NCBI RefSeq assembly: GCF_050624435.1
Contig: NC_134530.1
Location: 147,872,221-147,936,220, forward strand
Length of the DNA: 64,000 nt
Direction: 5' to 3'
Origin: Tenrec ecaudatus
Taxonomy: Eukaryota > Chordata > Mammalia > Afrosoricida > Tenrecidae
Positions 45,900 through 58,899 of this stretch are shown here, piece after piece (position 1 is the stretch's first letter; every line of letters starts with the position of its first letter). The notes below the pieces were generated by a model. The model saw only the letters and a list, made by a program, of their open reading frames with translations. It did no database searches and was not told the DNA's origin. Both the position numbers and the translations under genes were made by a program.

Positions 45900-46955
45900 T
45901 GTACTACTCAGGGGCATTTCTTCTAAGATAGTCATGCATAATTGTAAATATAAACTTGGAAATACGCTCTATGCTTTATAGCCTGGGTTGTCTCCTACCA
46001 GAACTTAACCACCATCTCAAGAACAGATGTGCAGTGAGGTAAAGAGCAGGCCTAGTGGTCATGAATTATGGCTCATCCCCTCTAAATGGACATCTTAAAA
46101 TCCACTTGGACACAGGAGACCTCCTCTCAGTTTTTCAAGATCTAAGGAGAGATGGGGAGATGATTATCCAGATGCTACGATACAAAATTGTGATAAAGTC
46201 ACCCTAATCACTCCTACCAGAGTGATAAGGAAACCTTACTGGAAATTCAAATCAAGAGTGTGGGAGGGGTCATGTACTTATCAGAGAAAGAAGGCAGCTA
46301 TATTTGTTGGTAGGGAAACAGGGAGGAACAACCACCCAACAGGAAAAAACCGCTTAACAATATTTATTTGGAACCCAAGGGGAGAATATACCTACTAGAT
46401 TCATAATTGGGCCTTCTGACCTAGTTTCTAAGTAGCCCTGGGTGACCCAATACTACAGACAACTTGGGACGTTAGAAACTATTCTTTTGAGGCACACAAC
46501 ATCCTTCATAGGCCACACTAGAAAGACTGGGTGTGGAAACCCCACTAACTGTGCTTTACCTCACGCTCACCTGTATCTATTGGACTTAAGGCTGAACTTC
46601 CTCGTGAAAGAAAAGCAGATGACTACTAGCCCAAGGGCACAGAAGTGGTGGACTATAGACTTCCGTTCAAATCTTTGCCTTGAGGTTGCTCAATGACTGG
46701 TGTCCCAGAACTACCAAATACTATTTTAATCCTCTTTGCTTCATTATGACATGTACTAATCTTGTAGGTGTGGCTCTGCTGCTGGGAATAAATATTATGG
46801 AAGATTTGCCCTATCACCAACTCTTCGTAGTTTGTGTAGTGAGAATGTAATCTATACGAGTCAACAATTCATGTATTGTGATTCAGAGCTGGCCTATAAT
46901 TTCCTCTTCTCAACAGTGTTTTAGATTCTATACCACTGGCCAAAGTGATGACATT
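45900..46955. other. Intron 1 DNA, unassigned
   Basis: No repeat family recognised with confidence; an 84-codon plus frame at 46442-46696 has no known resemblance. Confidence 0.35.
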
Positions 46956-46959
46956 ATCA

Positions 46960-47130
46960 ATGTGCAGTAGTTACGCACTGGGCTTAACCACAAGGTCAAT
47001 GATTTACAACTACCAGCCAACTCTTCAGGGTAAAGATAAGATTTTCTACTTCTAAGTCAGAGACTCAGGGATAGTTCTACCCTGCCTTATAGGGTCACTA
47101 TGAGTCAGTCTTGACTTAATGGCAGTGGAA
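46960..47130 (+). repeat. AfroSINE
   Basis: 'cagtagttacgcactgggct' to 'gggtcactatgagtcagtct'. Confidence 0.85.
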
Positions 47131-47289
47131 ATGATGCCCCAGGTGGATGATTCATAATGTTCTCCATCACAAAATGAAAATGATGTCTCTAAGGTGAACC
47201 AGAGACATATAACCATAGAGGTGTGAACGATTTGTGGCCTTGCACTTAATTCTAGCCCCAATCTAATTAAATCTAACATTATAGCTTTG

Positions 47290-48270
47290 CTTGATGCTTG
47301 GCCTCATGAAGACACAACTGAAGATATGGGTTCTATAGCAAACAGTGTGCCTGGCTACCAGAAAGAATAGCGTCTGGAACCTTAAAGGCTTGTTTTCTAA
47401 GTGAGGCATTAACTAGATAAGTGCACATGGAAGTAGCACATCAACCTGCGTGATCCAAGGATTGTAAATATGTAATCCAAATATAAAGTATGGAATGCTA
47501 TCAGAGGTTGAATTGTGAGCACTTGGTCTGCAGAAGGCTGTGGATGACAGCGGAAGCTCAAAGTCCATTTGGAGGTCCACACATGGAGTCAGCCAGCCGC
47601 TGGTGACTCCCCTCTGATCATAGTTGAGGGATGTGACCAGCCCTGTTATCTAAGAGACATTGTAAAATCAATTACAGCAGACAGAGATGAAAATGAAACA
47701 TTTTATCATTTGCTCTGCCTTTTGAGCCATTTTAGTTAAAAAAAAAAAAAAGTGAATGCACATGTGGATTAAGCCCCTCGTGAATCCCATGGACCAGGGA
47801 AATGAATAGCCTGGTTAACATGCAGAGTGCTTTGGAAGGTGGGTTGCTGCAGATGCAATTAGGTTAAATTTAGCACTCTATCATTTGACTTCCCTTACGA
47901 TCCACTTAAATGTTAGTTTGTAATATTTTCTGTTTTCTTTTTGTTTTTTTCTGCTCTTTTCAAATGAAGTTTTTATCTGCCTTACTTTGTTATTCTTGTT
48001 AGTTTTTGTTTTTAAATGTTTTTCCGCATATGAAATCCAGGATAAGTCATTTTATAGCGAGAGTAACTGGCTTAGTGACTCCTTGGGGGTATGGAAGGAG
48101 AGCCCGGGGGAAATGAGGAGTTAATAACGATGAGTACAAGAATGAAGAAAATGTTCTAAAACTGTTTGTGGTGGTGGCTGTACTACTCTCTTCTTGATGT
48201 GACTGAACCACTGAATTGTGTGATATGTGAATTATCTGTCAATAAAACTGTTGGTGGGAGGAGAATAAAA
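47290..48270 (+). mobile_element. Older L1 3' UTR copy
   Basis: Diverged version of the young UTR (for example 'ggctaccagaaagaatagcg', 'cacatggaagtagcacatca') ending in a classical L1-like terminus with CAATAAAACTG. It links the young tenrec UTR to a general L1 3' end. Confidence 0.7.
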
Positions 48271-49060
48271 AAATAAAGAACAAATCGATGTGGACACACT
48301 CTACACTGACTGAAGGCCAGGAGCTGTGGGATGACATCAAGAATATTACACATTTTAAAATGTCATTAAAAGACAGGAAGAAATGGATATCTGAAGAAAT
48401 TCTGAATTTTGTTCTAGACTACTGAGAAGCTTAAAACAAAAGGGAAGAAATGATGAAGTAAAAGAGATGAACAGAAAATTTCAAAGGGCAGCTCAAGAAG
48501 ACAAAGTATTATAATGAAATGTGTAAAGACCTGGAATTAAAAAGCCAATAGGAAAAGAACACCCTCAGCATTTCAAAAACTGAAGAAACTGAGGAAAAAT
48601 CCAAGCCTCAAGTTATAATACTTAAGGAATCTATGGGAAAATATTAACATCATAGGAAGCATCCAAAGAGAAAAAGACTACACAGAATCCTTGCACAAAA
48701 AAGAACTGGTTGACGCTCAACCATTTCAAGAGACAGCATATGATCGAGTGGATGGTGTTGAAGAAGTACAAACGCCACTGAAGGTATTATCGAAAAACAA
48801 GTGACAGGAATGAAAGAATACCAACTGAAATGTTTTAACAAGCTGATGCAGCACTGGAAGCACTCACTCGTGTATCGTGGCCAAGAAATGTGGGAGACCT
48901 GGCTGACTGACTGGTAGACATCTATCTTTGTGTCCATCCAATAAAAGGTAATTCAACAGAATGTGGAAATTATCAGACAATATCATTAATATCACAGCAT
49001 ATCACCGTATTGCAACAAGTAAATTTTTGCTGGAAATAATTAAAAAACATTTGCACCACT
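48271..49060 (+). mobile_element. RTE/BovB LINE, middle of ORF2
   Basis: Collinear with 31600-32130: 'tgggatgacatcaagaatat', 'aatttcaaagggcagctcaa', 'gaatgtggaaattatcagac'. Decayed. Confidence 0.85.
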
Positions 49061-49784
49061 GGTCATGATTCCAGCCAACACCTGGTCATGATTCTAGCCA
49101 ACTCCTCAGGTCATGTCTTGAAGAAGCTAAAGTACTGTATATCTGGAATAAAGTATAGACAATGAGAATTAAATAAAAAAGCATGAGTATATGGGAGGAC
49201 AGGGGCAGATAAATTCCCAGAGATTATTTAAAAAACAAAACAGTTTTTAAGAGTAGTTAGTAAATAAGCAATTCTGTATTACATCAGTCCCATAAAGTAT
49301 ACACTTACAAGATTCCTTTTCCTAGATACTGTAAGTTTGGTCTCGAAAGACAGAGGAAAAAAGGATGGGGGAAATTCAGAGACAATCTGATATAGCTAAC
49401 CATGAAAGAGATGGAAATAGAGGATCATAAGAGACTTTTAAAGAAATGATACATAATTCATAATGTAATCATGCGGCATGCAATCTAAGCTGTGAGCAAG
49501 CAAAGAGAGCCAATCACATGACTCTCCACATACACCATCAAAAGAAACCAGTGCATTAGGACAGTGCAGTTCTAAAGAAACAAACAATAGAAGGATAACA
49601 CAATTATGCTGTGAACTCACAAATGGATGTGATATGAGAAAAATTCTTTCACTAACAGCTATTTCCATAACTAATTCAAAGGTTCTCCAACCCACCAGTA
49701 TCCTTACTGTTCTCCATACGGTGTACCTTAAAGCACGGCGTTTCTTTTTCTTTACCCATTTCTACATGCGCTTATTTCTTCTTA

Positions 49785-50850
49785 AAATTTTTTTATTATT
49801 ATTTTCTAATCACTTTATTGGGGGGGGGCTGATACAACTCTTATCACAATCTGCACAAACATCAACTGCATAAAGCACATTTGTACATTCATTACCCTCA
49901 CCATTCTCAAAACATTTTGCTCTCTACATGAGCCCCTGGCATCAGCTCATTTCCCCCCTCCTTCATGGACCCTTGATAATTTATAAATTATTGTCATATC
50001 TTACACTGTCCGACATCCCCTTTCACCCACTTTTCTGTTGTCAGTTCCCCAGGGAGGAAGTTATATGTAGATCCTTATAATCGGTCCCCCCTCTCTACGC
50101 CACCCTCCCTCCACCCTCCCGCTATCGCCACTCACACCACTGGTTCTGAAGGGATCATCCATCCTAAATTCCCTGTGTTTCCAGTTCCTATATGTACCAG
50201 TGTGCATCCTCTGGTGTAGCCAGATTTGTAAGGTAGAATTGGGATCATGATAGTGGGGCGGGAGGGGGAGGGGAGCATTTAAAAACTAGAGGAAAGTTGT
50301 ATGTTTCATGATTGCTACACTGCATCCTGACTGGCTCATCTTCTCCCTACGATCCTTCTGTAAGGGGATGTCCAGTGGCCTACAGATGGGTTTGGGTCAT
50401 CACTCCACACTCCCCCTCAATGGGCTTTGGAACCCCACTCCACACTCCTCCTCATTCACAATTATATGATTTTTTGTTCTTTGATGTCTGATACCTCATC
50501 CCTTCAATACCTCCTGATCACACAGGCTGGTGTGCTTCTTCCATGTGGGCTTTGTTGCTTCTGAGCTAGATGGTCGCTTGTTTACCTTCAAGCCTTTAAG
50601 ACCCCAGACCCTATATCTTTTGATAGCCGGGCACCATCAGCTTTCTTCACCACATTTGCTTATGCACTCATTTGTCTTCAGTGATCATATTGGGGAAGTG
50701 AGCACACAATGATATGATTTTTTGTTCTTCTTATGCCTGAGAACTGATCCTTTCAGCACCTCGTAATCACACAAGCTGGTGTGCTGCTTCCATCTGGGCT
50801 TTGTTGCTTCTAAGCTAGATAGCCGCTTGTTGGCACAGCATTTCTTGTAT
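49785..50850 (-). mobile_element. L1 3' UTR copy, minus, with an internal duplication
   Basis: Starts with a T-rich tail and the reversed terminus. A block with 'cacacaggctggtgtgcttc' at 50466-50600 recurs in diverged form at 50706-50830. Confidence 0.85.
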
Positions 50851-50871
50851 AGCACTTTGAAAGCCCGAAGA

Positions 50872-51064
50872 CAGTGGTTCTCAATCTTCCTGATGCTGTG
50901 ACCTTTTACTACAGTTCCTCATGTTGTGGTGACCCCTCAACCATAAATTTATTTTCGTTGCTACTTCATAACTGTAACTTTGCTACTGTTATGAATCAGG
51001 AGACCCCTGTGAAAGGTTCATTCGACACACAAAGGGGTTGTGACCCACAGGTTGAGAACCGCTG
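50872..51064. mobile_element. SPIN-family hAT MITE, copy 6
   Basis: Ends CAGTGGTTCTCAATCTTCC and reversed CAGCGGTTCTCAACCTGTGG. Flanks CCCGAAGA and CCCTAAGA match at 7 of 8. Confidence 0.93.
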
Positions 51065-52310
51065 CCCTAAGATAATAGGCTGCATGTTCATTATTTCTTT
51101 GTAAGCAATATTCTCCTAATTATTTTAGGTGCGTGCTTTTAGATTATGAACTATTAAAGACAGAAAGTTCTTCTATTTCTTTTAATTATTCCCCTTGACC
51201 AAGTACAGTTCAGCATTCAAGGAGTTTCAAGGAACCTGTTCTGTGCAGTTTTAAGAAGTACAGAAGAATGTGAAATCGGGGGAATGTGTAGCTATGCTTT
51301 CTAGCCCTAGTGTCTGCTACACTCAGAGGTAGGGGAAAAAAGAAAAACGAGAGAATACTTTGGCAACTAGAACTCACTTGGATCAGCCTCACTTTCTGAG
51401 CTATTACTATTCAAGCAGATTTTGTCTATCTTTAATCCTCATCTCTGCCTTCTTCCTACATTTAAAAACTGGCTACTTTCTGTGCTGAAACCTGGTCTTT
51501 TTCCTTTAACATATTAATTTATTATTTGAGTTTCCAAATATAGACTAGGCTCACATTTTGAAAAACCCAAGAATGTGAATCGTGAAGACCAGGAAGTTGG
51601 GAGCTATGCCCTTCATATATTTCTTAATATATGACCTACCATGCTGTGAAATTTGAAGCAGAAATGTAGTAGATGGATTAAAAGTTTGCTGTCCGGGTTA
51701 TTACTTAATCACTGTGTATATAAATGGGTATTTGAACATAATGAGTATTCCTGCTAGAACCAACTTTACTTCTAGTATTCTGGGATCACATTGGGAGAAT
51801 ACTGGACTAAAATTAGGCGAAAGCTAAAAGCAGAACAAAATTTTCCTTTTCTTATCAAAAGCGTTTCTATACTGTTATCTTAAGTTTTGAGAAACTGAGA
51901 GACAGCATGGTAATATACTAACACTTCATCAAAAACTGTTTTCCAACATTTCATTTCAAAGCTTTACTCTCATTCATAAAGTTTTAAAACTAGTTCTTCT
52001 CCCTTTCCAGTATTATCCTGTACATACAACAATGGTGTATAAACATTCCTTAAATGTGTCTGAGTTTCATGATGACTGCTACTTTTAACCCTCCATTATC
52101 TCAAATACAGAACTAAGTTTTCAGTGTTTGTTTTTATTAGGACCAGCCAAATACCAAGTGTGTTAAAATTGAGCATTTATTCCTATACACTTTTCAAATG
52201 AGTCTTTTTATTTTCCTGGAAACTATAGCAATTGTTAACCACTTCCCTAACCCTTCTACTCTATCAAGCCGTTTCTATGTGAAAAACCCCAAACAAAGCA
52301 AAATTCAACC
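51065..52310. other. Intron 1 DNA, unassigned
   Basis: AT-rich, no gene or young repeat seen. Confidence 0.45.
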
Positions 52311-52314
52311 AAGC

Positions 52315-52508
52315 CTGGCACTGTGGAGGCGAATTCTGATTCACAGTGCCCTTATAGGATAGAGTAGAACTGCCTGCCCATAAGTTTTCCAAGACTGTAA
52401 ATCTGTAAGGATGCACTGTCACATATTTCTCCGGCAGAGAAGCTTGTGGGTTGGAACGGTTGGCCTTTTGGTTGGCAGTAAGTGCTTAACCACTGTACCA
52501 CCATGGCT
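52315..52508 (-). repeat. AfroSINE, minus
   Basis: 'ccttataggatagagtagaa' to 'aaccactgtaccaccatggc'. Confidence 0.85.
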
Positions 52509-53158
52509 CATCTCTGTGATAAATACAAACAACTGCATTACACAACCCACAATAGAATGAAGCAACCATGCTCACATCTAATCCATAGATATTTGAAAAC
52601 CTGAGCTTCAAAAGCCTCTTTAGGGCCCCCTTGCAGCTGAGCACAAAACAAACCTGTATCTAATATAGTAAGCTACTAAATAGTGGTGCCAGGCTACCCC
52701 CAGACACCATTCCAATCAGAGACACAATAGATGGATCTTGATAAAAAGGGAGAAAAATGTGAAATACAACTCTTTTCTTTTGAACATTAGGTAAAACTGT
52801 ATGTAGTAAATTCATTTTTCTATCAATAATTCATACCAAATGATGCCACGACATTGGTGGCAATCCTCATAATCTGTCAGCCGTCTCTCCCTTCCCTCTT
52901 GGAGTCCTCCCTCCTCACTTCCAGTTCACCTGTTGTCCCTGTCCTTCCTGCCTTCTCACCTTTGGTTTGGAGTAAATGTTACCCTTCGGCCTCACACAGC
53001 TGATTGCTCTGAGGTGCACATTCTTCCCTGTGTCGATCACTTTAATAGGCCTGGGTTGCAGCTGGCTGAAAGGCAGCCTCCAGGAGTGTCTTCAGTGTCA
53101 GGTTAGAAAGTTATTTTAGAGCGGTAATCTCAGGGGTTCTTCCAGAACTCCAATTCTT

Positions 53159-53750
53159 TTTTTTTTTTTTTTGAATAGTCAAGATCTTTTAATGCACATG
53201 TGGAGGCTGTTGAAATGGAGACTGTTTTGTTGTATATGTCTTTGCCAGATTAAAAATTTAATTACACACAGAAAAGAAATGGTTATAGTCTTTATACTGC
53301 AAAGGTTTACATACATATGCAAAACAGGTTTACATACATAGATGTATCAAAAAGTTTGTGGGGAAAAATTGAATGAAAAAAATGGAATTTTTCCATACAT
53401 TTTTCAAAAGCCCTTCACAGTAAATCAATAAACCCACAAGATTTTTTTTACCATGCAGATATTTGATATTTGTACTTTGCTTCACTCATTAAGAATCCAC
53501 AGCTAATTTTCTACATTAGTATGTATGCATAAATATCTTTTTTAATGTTTTTAATTAGTGAGCCTTGGTGGCACAGTGGTTTGAAGAGCTGCTAACTGCA
53601 AGGTCGACAGTTCAAAACCACCAGCCACTCTGAGGGAGACCGGGTTTTCTACTCCTGAAAATGTTACAGTCTGGGAAACACAGAGGGCCAGGTCTACCCT
53701 CTTCTGTGGGGTCACTGTGAGTCAGATTTGACTCAATGGCAGTGAGTTTT
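53159..53750 (-). mobile_element. Retroposed sequence with 16-bp target duplication, carrying an antisense AfroSINE
   Basis: CAGAACTCCAATTCTT occurs perfectly at 53143-53158 and 53751-53766. The left junction runs straight into poly-T, so the inserted RNA reads on minus and ended in poly(A) after an ATTAAA signal. Its 5' part is an AfroSINE in opposite sense (53561-53750); its middle has a mariner-like palindrome (53342-53420). The 3' part (53174-53310) looks like a UTR I cannot assign. No coding frame seen. Confidence 0.75.
53561..53750 (+). repeat. AfroSINE inside the retroposed unit
   Basis: 'gtgagccttggtggcacagt' to 'ctcaatggcagtgagttt'; lacks its own target duplication. Confidence 0.88.
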
Positions 53751-53804
53751 CAGAACTCCAATTCTTAAGGACGTTCAGGTGTGCCAGGCCAGTTGAAACT
53801 AGAG

Positions 53805-53945
53805 GATTCCCTGAGACTACCACCTGGGCAACCTTACAGGACAGGGTGGAACTGCCCCTGTGAGTTTCCTAGATTATAACTCTTTGCATGAGTAGAAATG
53901 GCTGCCAACTGCTAACCCTGTGGCTACCGGCCCAATGTGTCACTT
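53805..53945 (-). repeat. AfroSINE, minus
   Basis: 'acaggacagggtggaactgc' to 'gctaccggcccaatgtgtca'. Confidence 0.8.
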
Positions 53946-54055
53946 AAAAAAAACCAATTCACTCATAAAATAATTATCACTGGAGTAATGTGTTTAAAAA
54001 ATCATCTAAGTGAGACCAACTGGTCAAAAATTACTCTAGAAAAAAGATGAGGAAG

Positions 54056-54240
54056 TATAAAGGGCTCATGAGGAATGGACGGTAGGGAAAAATGAGAAGT
54101 CGATACCAAGGGCTCAAGTAGAAGGAAAATGTTTTGAAAATGATGATGGCAACAAATGTACAAGTGTGCTTGACACAATGGATGGGTGGATTGTGATGAG
54201 TTGTTTAAGTCCCCAATAAAATAGTTTTAAAAAAAGAAGA
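54056..54240 (+). mobile_element. 5'-truncated L1 3' end
   Basis: 'ggaaaatgttttgaaaatga' to 'ccccaataaaatag' plus A-rich tail. Confidence 0.88.
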
Positions 54241-55988
54241 AACTAAAGCCCTAGAAATGGTACAAGCAGAATAGAATGACAACGATAACACACCAAAAAA
54301 AATGTAACCAGTATCATTCAGTGATGTGTGAAAAAAACTGTTAAATGGGAACCTAATTTGCCGTGTAAACCTGTCACACAATAAAAATCACTAGCTACTG
54401 AAGACAAGGGTTGAGGGAATTTTAAGTACACATGCTGATAGAAATACACCCAAAACAGGGCAAGAAACTGCCCCCAAGTCAGTGAAGACATCCACTCTTC
54501 CAGTTAACCCAAGGCACTTAAATAGAAGTCCTCTGGAGACAGAATTTCAAGTTATATAAACACGTGTTTATGGAATACAAAGGAGAACTATTCTGCCTGA
54601 ATTTGTGAGAATTATTTAACTCTCCCCTAACATATATACAACATGTACTTTGTTCCCTCTCATTTGCATAACTTATAAACATCCCCGTGACACCAAGATT
54701 CATGTCCTATGTTGCTTCAGAGGCTCAGGGAGAAGGGGCCTTCAACCTCTTTGGTACCTCAGATGCCTTTCAGTTTAGTAAAATCAATGGCATTCATTAG
54801 AATAACATGTTTTAAATGAATACAATAAAAAAGCATTAGTTGTCAAATCATGATGTGCTTTTAACCTAAACAAATTAATGAAATCACAGGTAGTCAATAC
54901 TACCATGGTTTGTTGCCTACATTTGTAGTTGAATGGAATTTTAAATTTTAGCTAGGTTAATAAAAATAGATGTTATTTCTTTCCTCATTCAAGGTCATAT
55001 ACTCCTTGAATTTCACCCACCTAGGGGATCCATCTGGACCCTCAGTTTTCAAAACATCAGCTAAAGAGTGAGAAGATTTTGATGGGGATTGCAAAAACTA
55101 TAGAAAAGACTATCTTCATCCCATGATCAAACTTACAATGCTAGTGCCCTTTTAGAAGTTTCTTTTACACAAAGGCCAAGTAAGTATAATCAAACCGGAA
55201 TCAACAATAATATGAGTTGTTGTGATTAGCAACAAGGTTGTGAGGACAACCAACAGCAATAGAGCCTGCTGCTTCTGTGTAAGTGATCAGTGGTATGAGT
55301 TTTTCCAGCCAGTCTTATTGTTAGGGTAGATATGAACTCATTCTGCCATTGTATATATCCAGGCTTGGTAAAGTTAAGAGGGTCAGTGGAAAAGAGGAAG
55401 AGGTTCAATGGGATGGACTGAGAACAGTAGCTGCAATAATGGGCTCAAACATGAGGTTGGCACTGGCACTATTTGTTCAGTTGCACATAAGGGTCTCTAG
55501 GAGATGAACCCACCTCGAGGGCATGTAGCAACAATTTTCTCATTAGATGCCTTGGCGGCTTTCAGTCTAGCTACCTGGAAGACGGGTAGAGTTAGAAGAA
55601 GAGAATAGGCTGGATGATGAAGGGAAAGTGGAAGCACACAAATATAACATGCTTGATGAAACCAATTAAGCTTGAATGCCCAAGAGAAAACTGGAAAGGC
55701 CCTGTTCTCAAAGGATTTAAGGTTTGGTAGTGATTCTGCCAGAAATTTCTTTCAAATAATGGAGAAGACAAAAGGAAATACCATGAATTCATGAACAACC
55801 TACTGCCATAAAAAATATCCTAAATGCTTAATGTTATTTAAACATTATCATTAACATTGTTAAATTCCCCAGATTGATCTGAATATATTTGAAAATTTAA
55901 ATATTCTTTTGCAGTGGATCATAGTTCCCTGAGAGACACTTTGTTATTTCACCCTTTGAGCTTGCTGGGACTTGAATCTAGCTACAGG
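54241..55988. other. Intron 1 DNA, unassigned
   Basis: No gene or clear repeat. 55420-55520 vaguely resembles RTE 3' sequence but is too diverged to call. Confidence 0.4.
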
Positions 55989-56039
55989 CTGTTATGGATT
56001 GAACTGTGTCTCCTCAAAATAATGATCGTAATCCCCAGC

Positions 56040-56172
56040 GTTTTTGCTGTTGGTTAGGAGAAAGATAAAGCTTTCTATGCCCGTAAAGAATTTCGTCTCT
56101 GGGGGCAGCTCTACTCAATCCTGTAGGCCCTGTGAGAGTTGGAATCAATTGGATGAATGGCAGTGATTTCTG
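56040..56172 (+). repeat. AfroSINE 3' half
   Basis: 'ggagaaagataaagctttct' to 'ggatgaatggcagtgatt'. Confidence 0.8.
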
Positions 56173-56174
56173 CT

Positions 56175-56360
56175 GGCATGCCTGTGGTGCAGTTGTGGGA
56201 TGGCCAGCTAAACACAAGGTGGTGGTGGTGGGGGGGGGAGGATGTGTTCACACCCACCAGCCACTCCTCAGGAAGTCCGCACCTGTCAAGATTTGTGATC
56301 TCAGAAACTCTTCAGTAGCAGTTCTACTATCCTAAGTCAAAAGGACTCAATGGCAGCCTA
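56175..56360 (+). repeat. AfroSINE, second in the LTR
   Basis: 'catgcctgtggtgcagttgt' to 'gactcaatggcagcc', with a GGT/G-rich expansion at 56219-56240. Confidence 0.75.
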
Positions 56361-57406
56361 TGCTGGTAATTAGGATCCCATTAGGGAATGGGTTGCCTTT
56401 GTTATGTTAATGAGGCAGGGTTAGAGTAGGGTGTTTTCAGGCAATGTCTTAAAGTGATTAAACAAGCTATTGGAGCAGAACCTGGGAAGAGGAGTGCCAA
56501 ACCACAAGACTACTCTGGAACAAACGCTAGGAAGAGACAGGCTCTACCTCCAGAGCCAACAGAGAAAGAAAAACCGTACCAGTAGTCAATACCCTGAATG
56601 TGGACTTCTAGCCTCCGTTTTGAGAAAGTAGATTTGTTTGTTAAAGCTGTTCATTTCTGTTCTAACAGCACAGGCCTAGAAGCAAAGAAAGCTGGTGGGG
56701 TAGTCTTGGGGACAACATTCAGCAATGTCTTCTTACAAGGCCTGTGCCTCTGAAGGTGCCTCAGCCATAGTTTCCTAGACAAAGGTGGCTTAATCTCTTC
56801 ACATGAGAACAAAGGGGATGATGTTACTAGCAAATGTCTCTTAGCCTAGAAAACCATTTGGGTCAGTTCTGCTGTCCTACAAAAGTGACTACACAACATT
56901 GAAATAATGGACCTAGCCAGCCCATGAATACTTCAAGAAAGAGACAAACATCATACAAAGGTAAATCAAAAGATGCCGCAAAGTCACGTGAAGCAGTAGT
57001 TTCTTGACATAGTCTCCATTTTAGGTGGATGAAGGAAGTGTTTCTCACCCTGACTCAAATAATTTTGCCCTCTTCCATTTTAAGCCATGCCAAAAAGTCA
57101 GTTTCTGCACCCTGGAGGGATTGAAATTGTGTTCCTTTTCAAGATTAGCTGAATTTGGGGGGGGGGGGGGAATAAAGAAAGACTGAGGGGCAAAATCATG
57201 GGTGGTTGGGGTTAAGGATTCCCAACAAAATTCTTGCCAGACAGGTCTTGTTACCCTCAAAGAATGAGCAGGTATAGTGTGATGGAAACATATTACTGTG
57301 TGCAACTTTGGAGGCCTTTTAAAAATCCCTCCTAATAAGCTCCCCATGATTGTCCTCTGTCCTTCGAGAGAATGGATTGAGTCTGCCCCCTTGGGAATTC
57401 CATAAA

Positions 57407-57726
57407 CAGTTGCCATAACCTTCCTAATGTTGTGAACCTTTCATACAGTTCCTCATGTTGTGGTGAATCCCCCGAATCATATCATTATTTTTGTTGCTAC
57501 TTCATAACTATAATTTTGCCAGTTATGAATTATAATGTAAATATCTGATTTGCAGGATGTATTTTCATTGTTACAAATGGAACATAATGAAAGCATAGTG
57601 ATTAATCACAAAATATGTAAATTATATAGTGTGAAACATTTGTGTTTTTCGATGGTCTTAGGTGAATCCTGTGAAAGGGTCATTCGATGCCCTAAGGGGT
57701 CTTAACCCACAAGCTGAGAACGGCTG
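57407..57726. mobile_element. SPIN-family hAT element, copy 7, long form (320 bp)
   Basis: Both ends are mutated but recognisable (CAGTTGCCATAACCTTCC; reversed CAGCCGTTCTCAGCTTGTGG). It keeps about 130 bp of middle sequence (57535-57660) missing from the other copies, ending in 'cgatggtcttagg'. Confidence 0.85.
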
Positions 57727-57834
57727 TTCTAAGCTGACCTCTCTGCCTTGAATTGAATTGGCCCAGCAGAAGCCACTGTTCAAATTGGACCCTGTTTTTG
57801 AAGGTATCCAAATGATACTATGGCAAATGTATTT

Positions 57835-58130
57835 TTTATATTATTATTAAATCATTTTTATTGGGGGCTCATACAATTCTTTATCACAATCTATACACAC
57901 ATCCACTGTGTCAAGCACTTTTGTAGTCATCATCGGTCTCAAAAATTTTGCTTTCTATTTGAGTCCTTGATATCAGCCCATTTCTCCCCTTCCCTCATGA
58001 ACCTTTGATAATTTATAATTATTGTTTTGTCATATCTTACATTGTCTGAGGTCTCCCTTCACCCACTGTTCTTCTGTTGCCCATCCCCCAGGGAGGAGGC
58101 TATGTGTCGATACTTGTAATCAGTTCCCCC
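57835..58130 (-). mobile_element. L1 3' UTR terminus, minus
   Basis: 'tttattgggggctcatacaa' to 'aggaggctatgtgtcgatac'. Confidence 0.88.
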
Positions 58131-58685
58131 GCAAGTGTATTTCTGAGAGAACTTACCTGCAGCCGTCCATGGAGAAATGCTTTGTTTGGAATAAGCCCAG
58201 CCACTTATGAACTGGACTCCTGGTAGTGAGTCGTTTTTAACTACTCTCTGATGTCTCCTGATGGAAGCACACTTCACCACCCATGAATTATATGTGCTCA
58301 CCCCCCACCTCCTGTTCGCTCTCTTCTCTAAAATCAAACTCACTTTATCTAAGTTTGAGCAAAGTCATCAATCTGAATCACCAATAGAAGGATATGCTTG
58401 CTAGGGCATGGTAAAACTCAGGGGGGCACATCCAGCAATACCCAGAACGGAAGAAACTACAGGAAAATAACCTAGTTCTTTAAACAAACAAATAACTTTA
58501 CGAGGGAAAAAAGTGAGACAGGAGGAACTTACAGATTAATAGATTAAAATGCTTGATGCATACCAACCCGTGTGATATGCGAAATTATTTGGAGTCCAAC
58601 TCAAACCAACTGTAGAACAATTTAGGAAAACCTGAATACTGAGTGGATACTAGGTGATGTTCATCTTTAAAGTTCCCTCTCCTCT
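58131..58685. other. Intron 1 DNA, unassigned
   Basis: No gene recognised; a 62-codon plus frame at 58022-58210 overlaps the L1 end and is chance. Confidence 0.4.
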
Positions 58686-58689
58686 ACTA

Positions 58690-58830
58690 ACCTACATGTT
58701 GGGTGTTCAAACCCACCCAAGATCACTAGGGAAGAATGGCCTAGCAATGACTACGCAGTAGCTCTACTTTCAAAGACCGGAGGCCATTGTGAGTCAGAAG
58801 TGATTCAAGGAAGTAGGTTTGTGTGTGTGT
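58690..58830 (+). repeat. AfroSINE, diverged
   Basis: 'ttcaaacccacccaagatca' to 'ggccattgtgagtcagaa'. Confidence 0.65.
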
Positions 58831-58899
58831 ATGATGAAATGAGTTCTTGTATGTGGCCTTTTGCCATGAATTTTTGGAAAAAGCTTGAAAACTTTTTCC

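Larger units (their letters stand above)
55990..56676 (+). mobile_element. MaLR-like LTR with two AfroSINEs inside
   Basis: Starts TGTTATGGATTGAACTGTGT and ends with 'ttgttaaagctgttcatttc' and 'tctaacagca', the order of mammalian MaLR-type LTRs. Interrupted by SINEs at 56040-56360. Confidence 0.7.

Noticed and set aside
55420..55520. RTE-like 3' sequence
   Set aside because: Similarity too weak to separate from chance without alignment.
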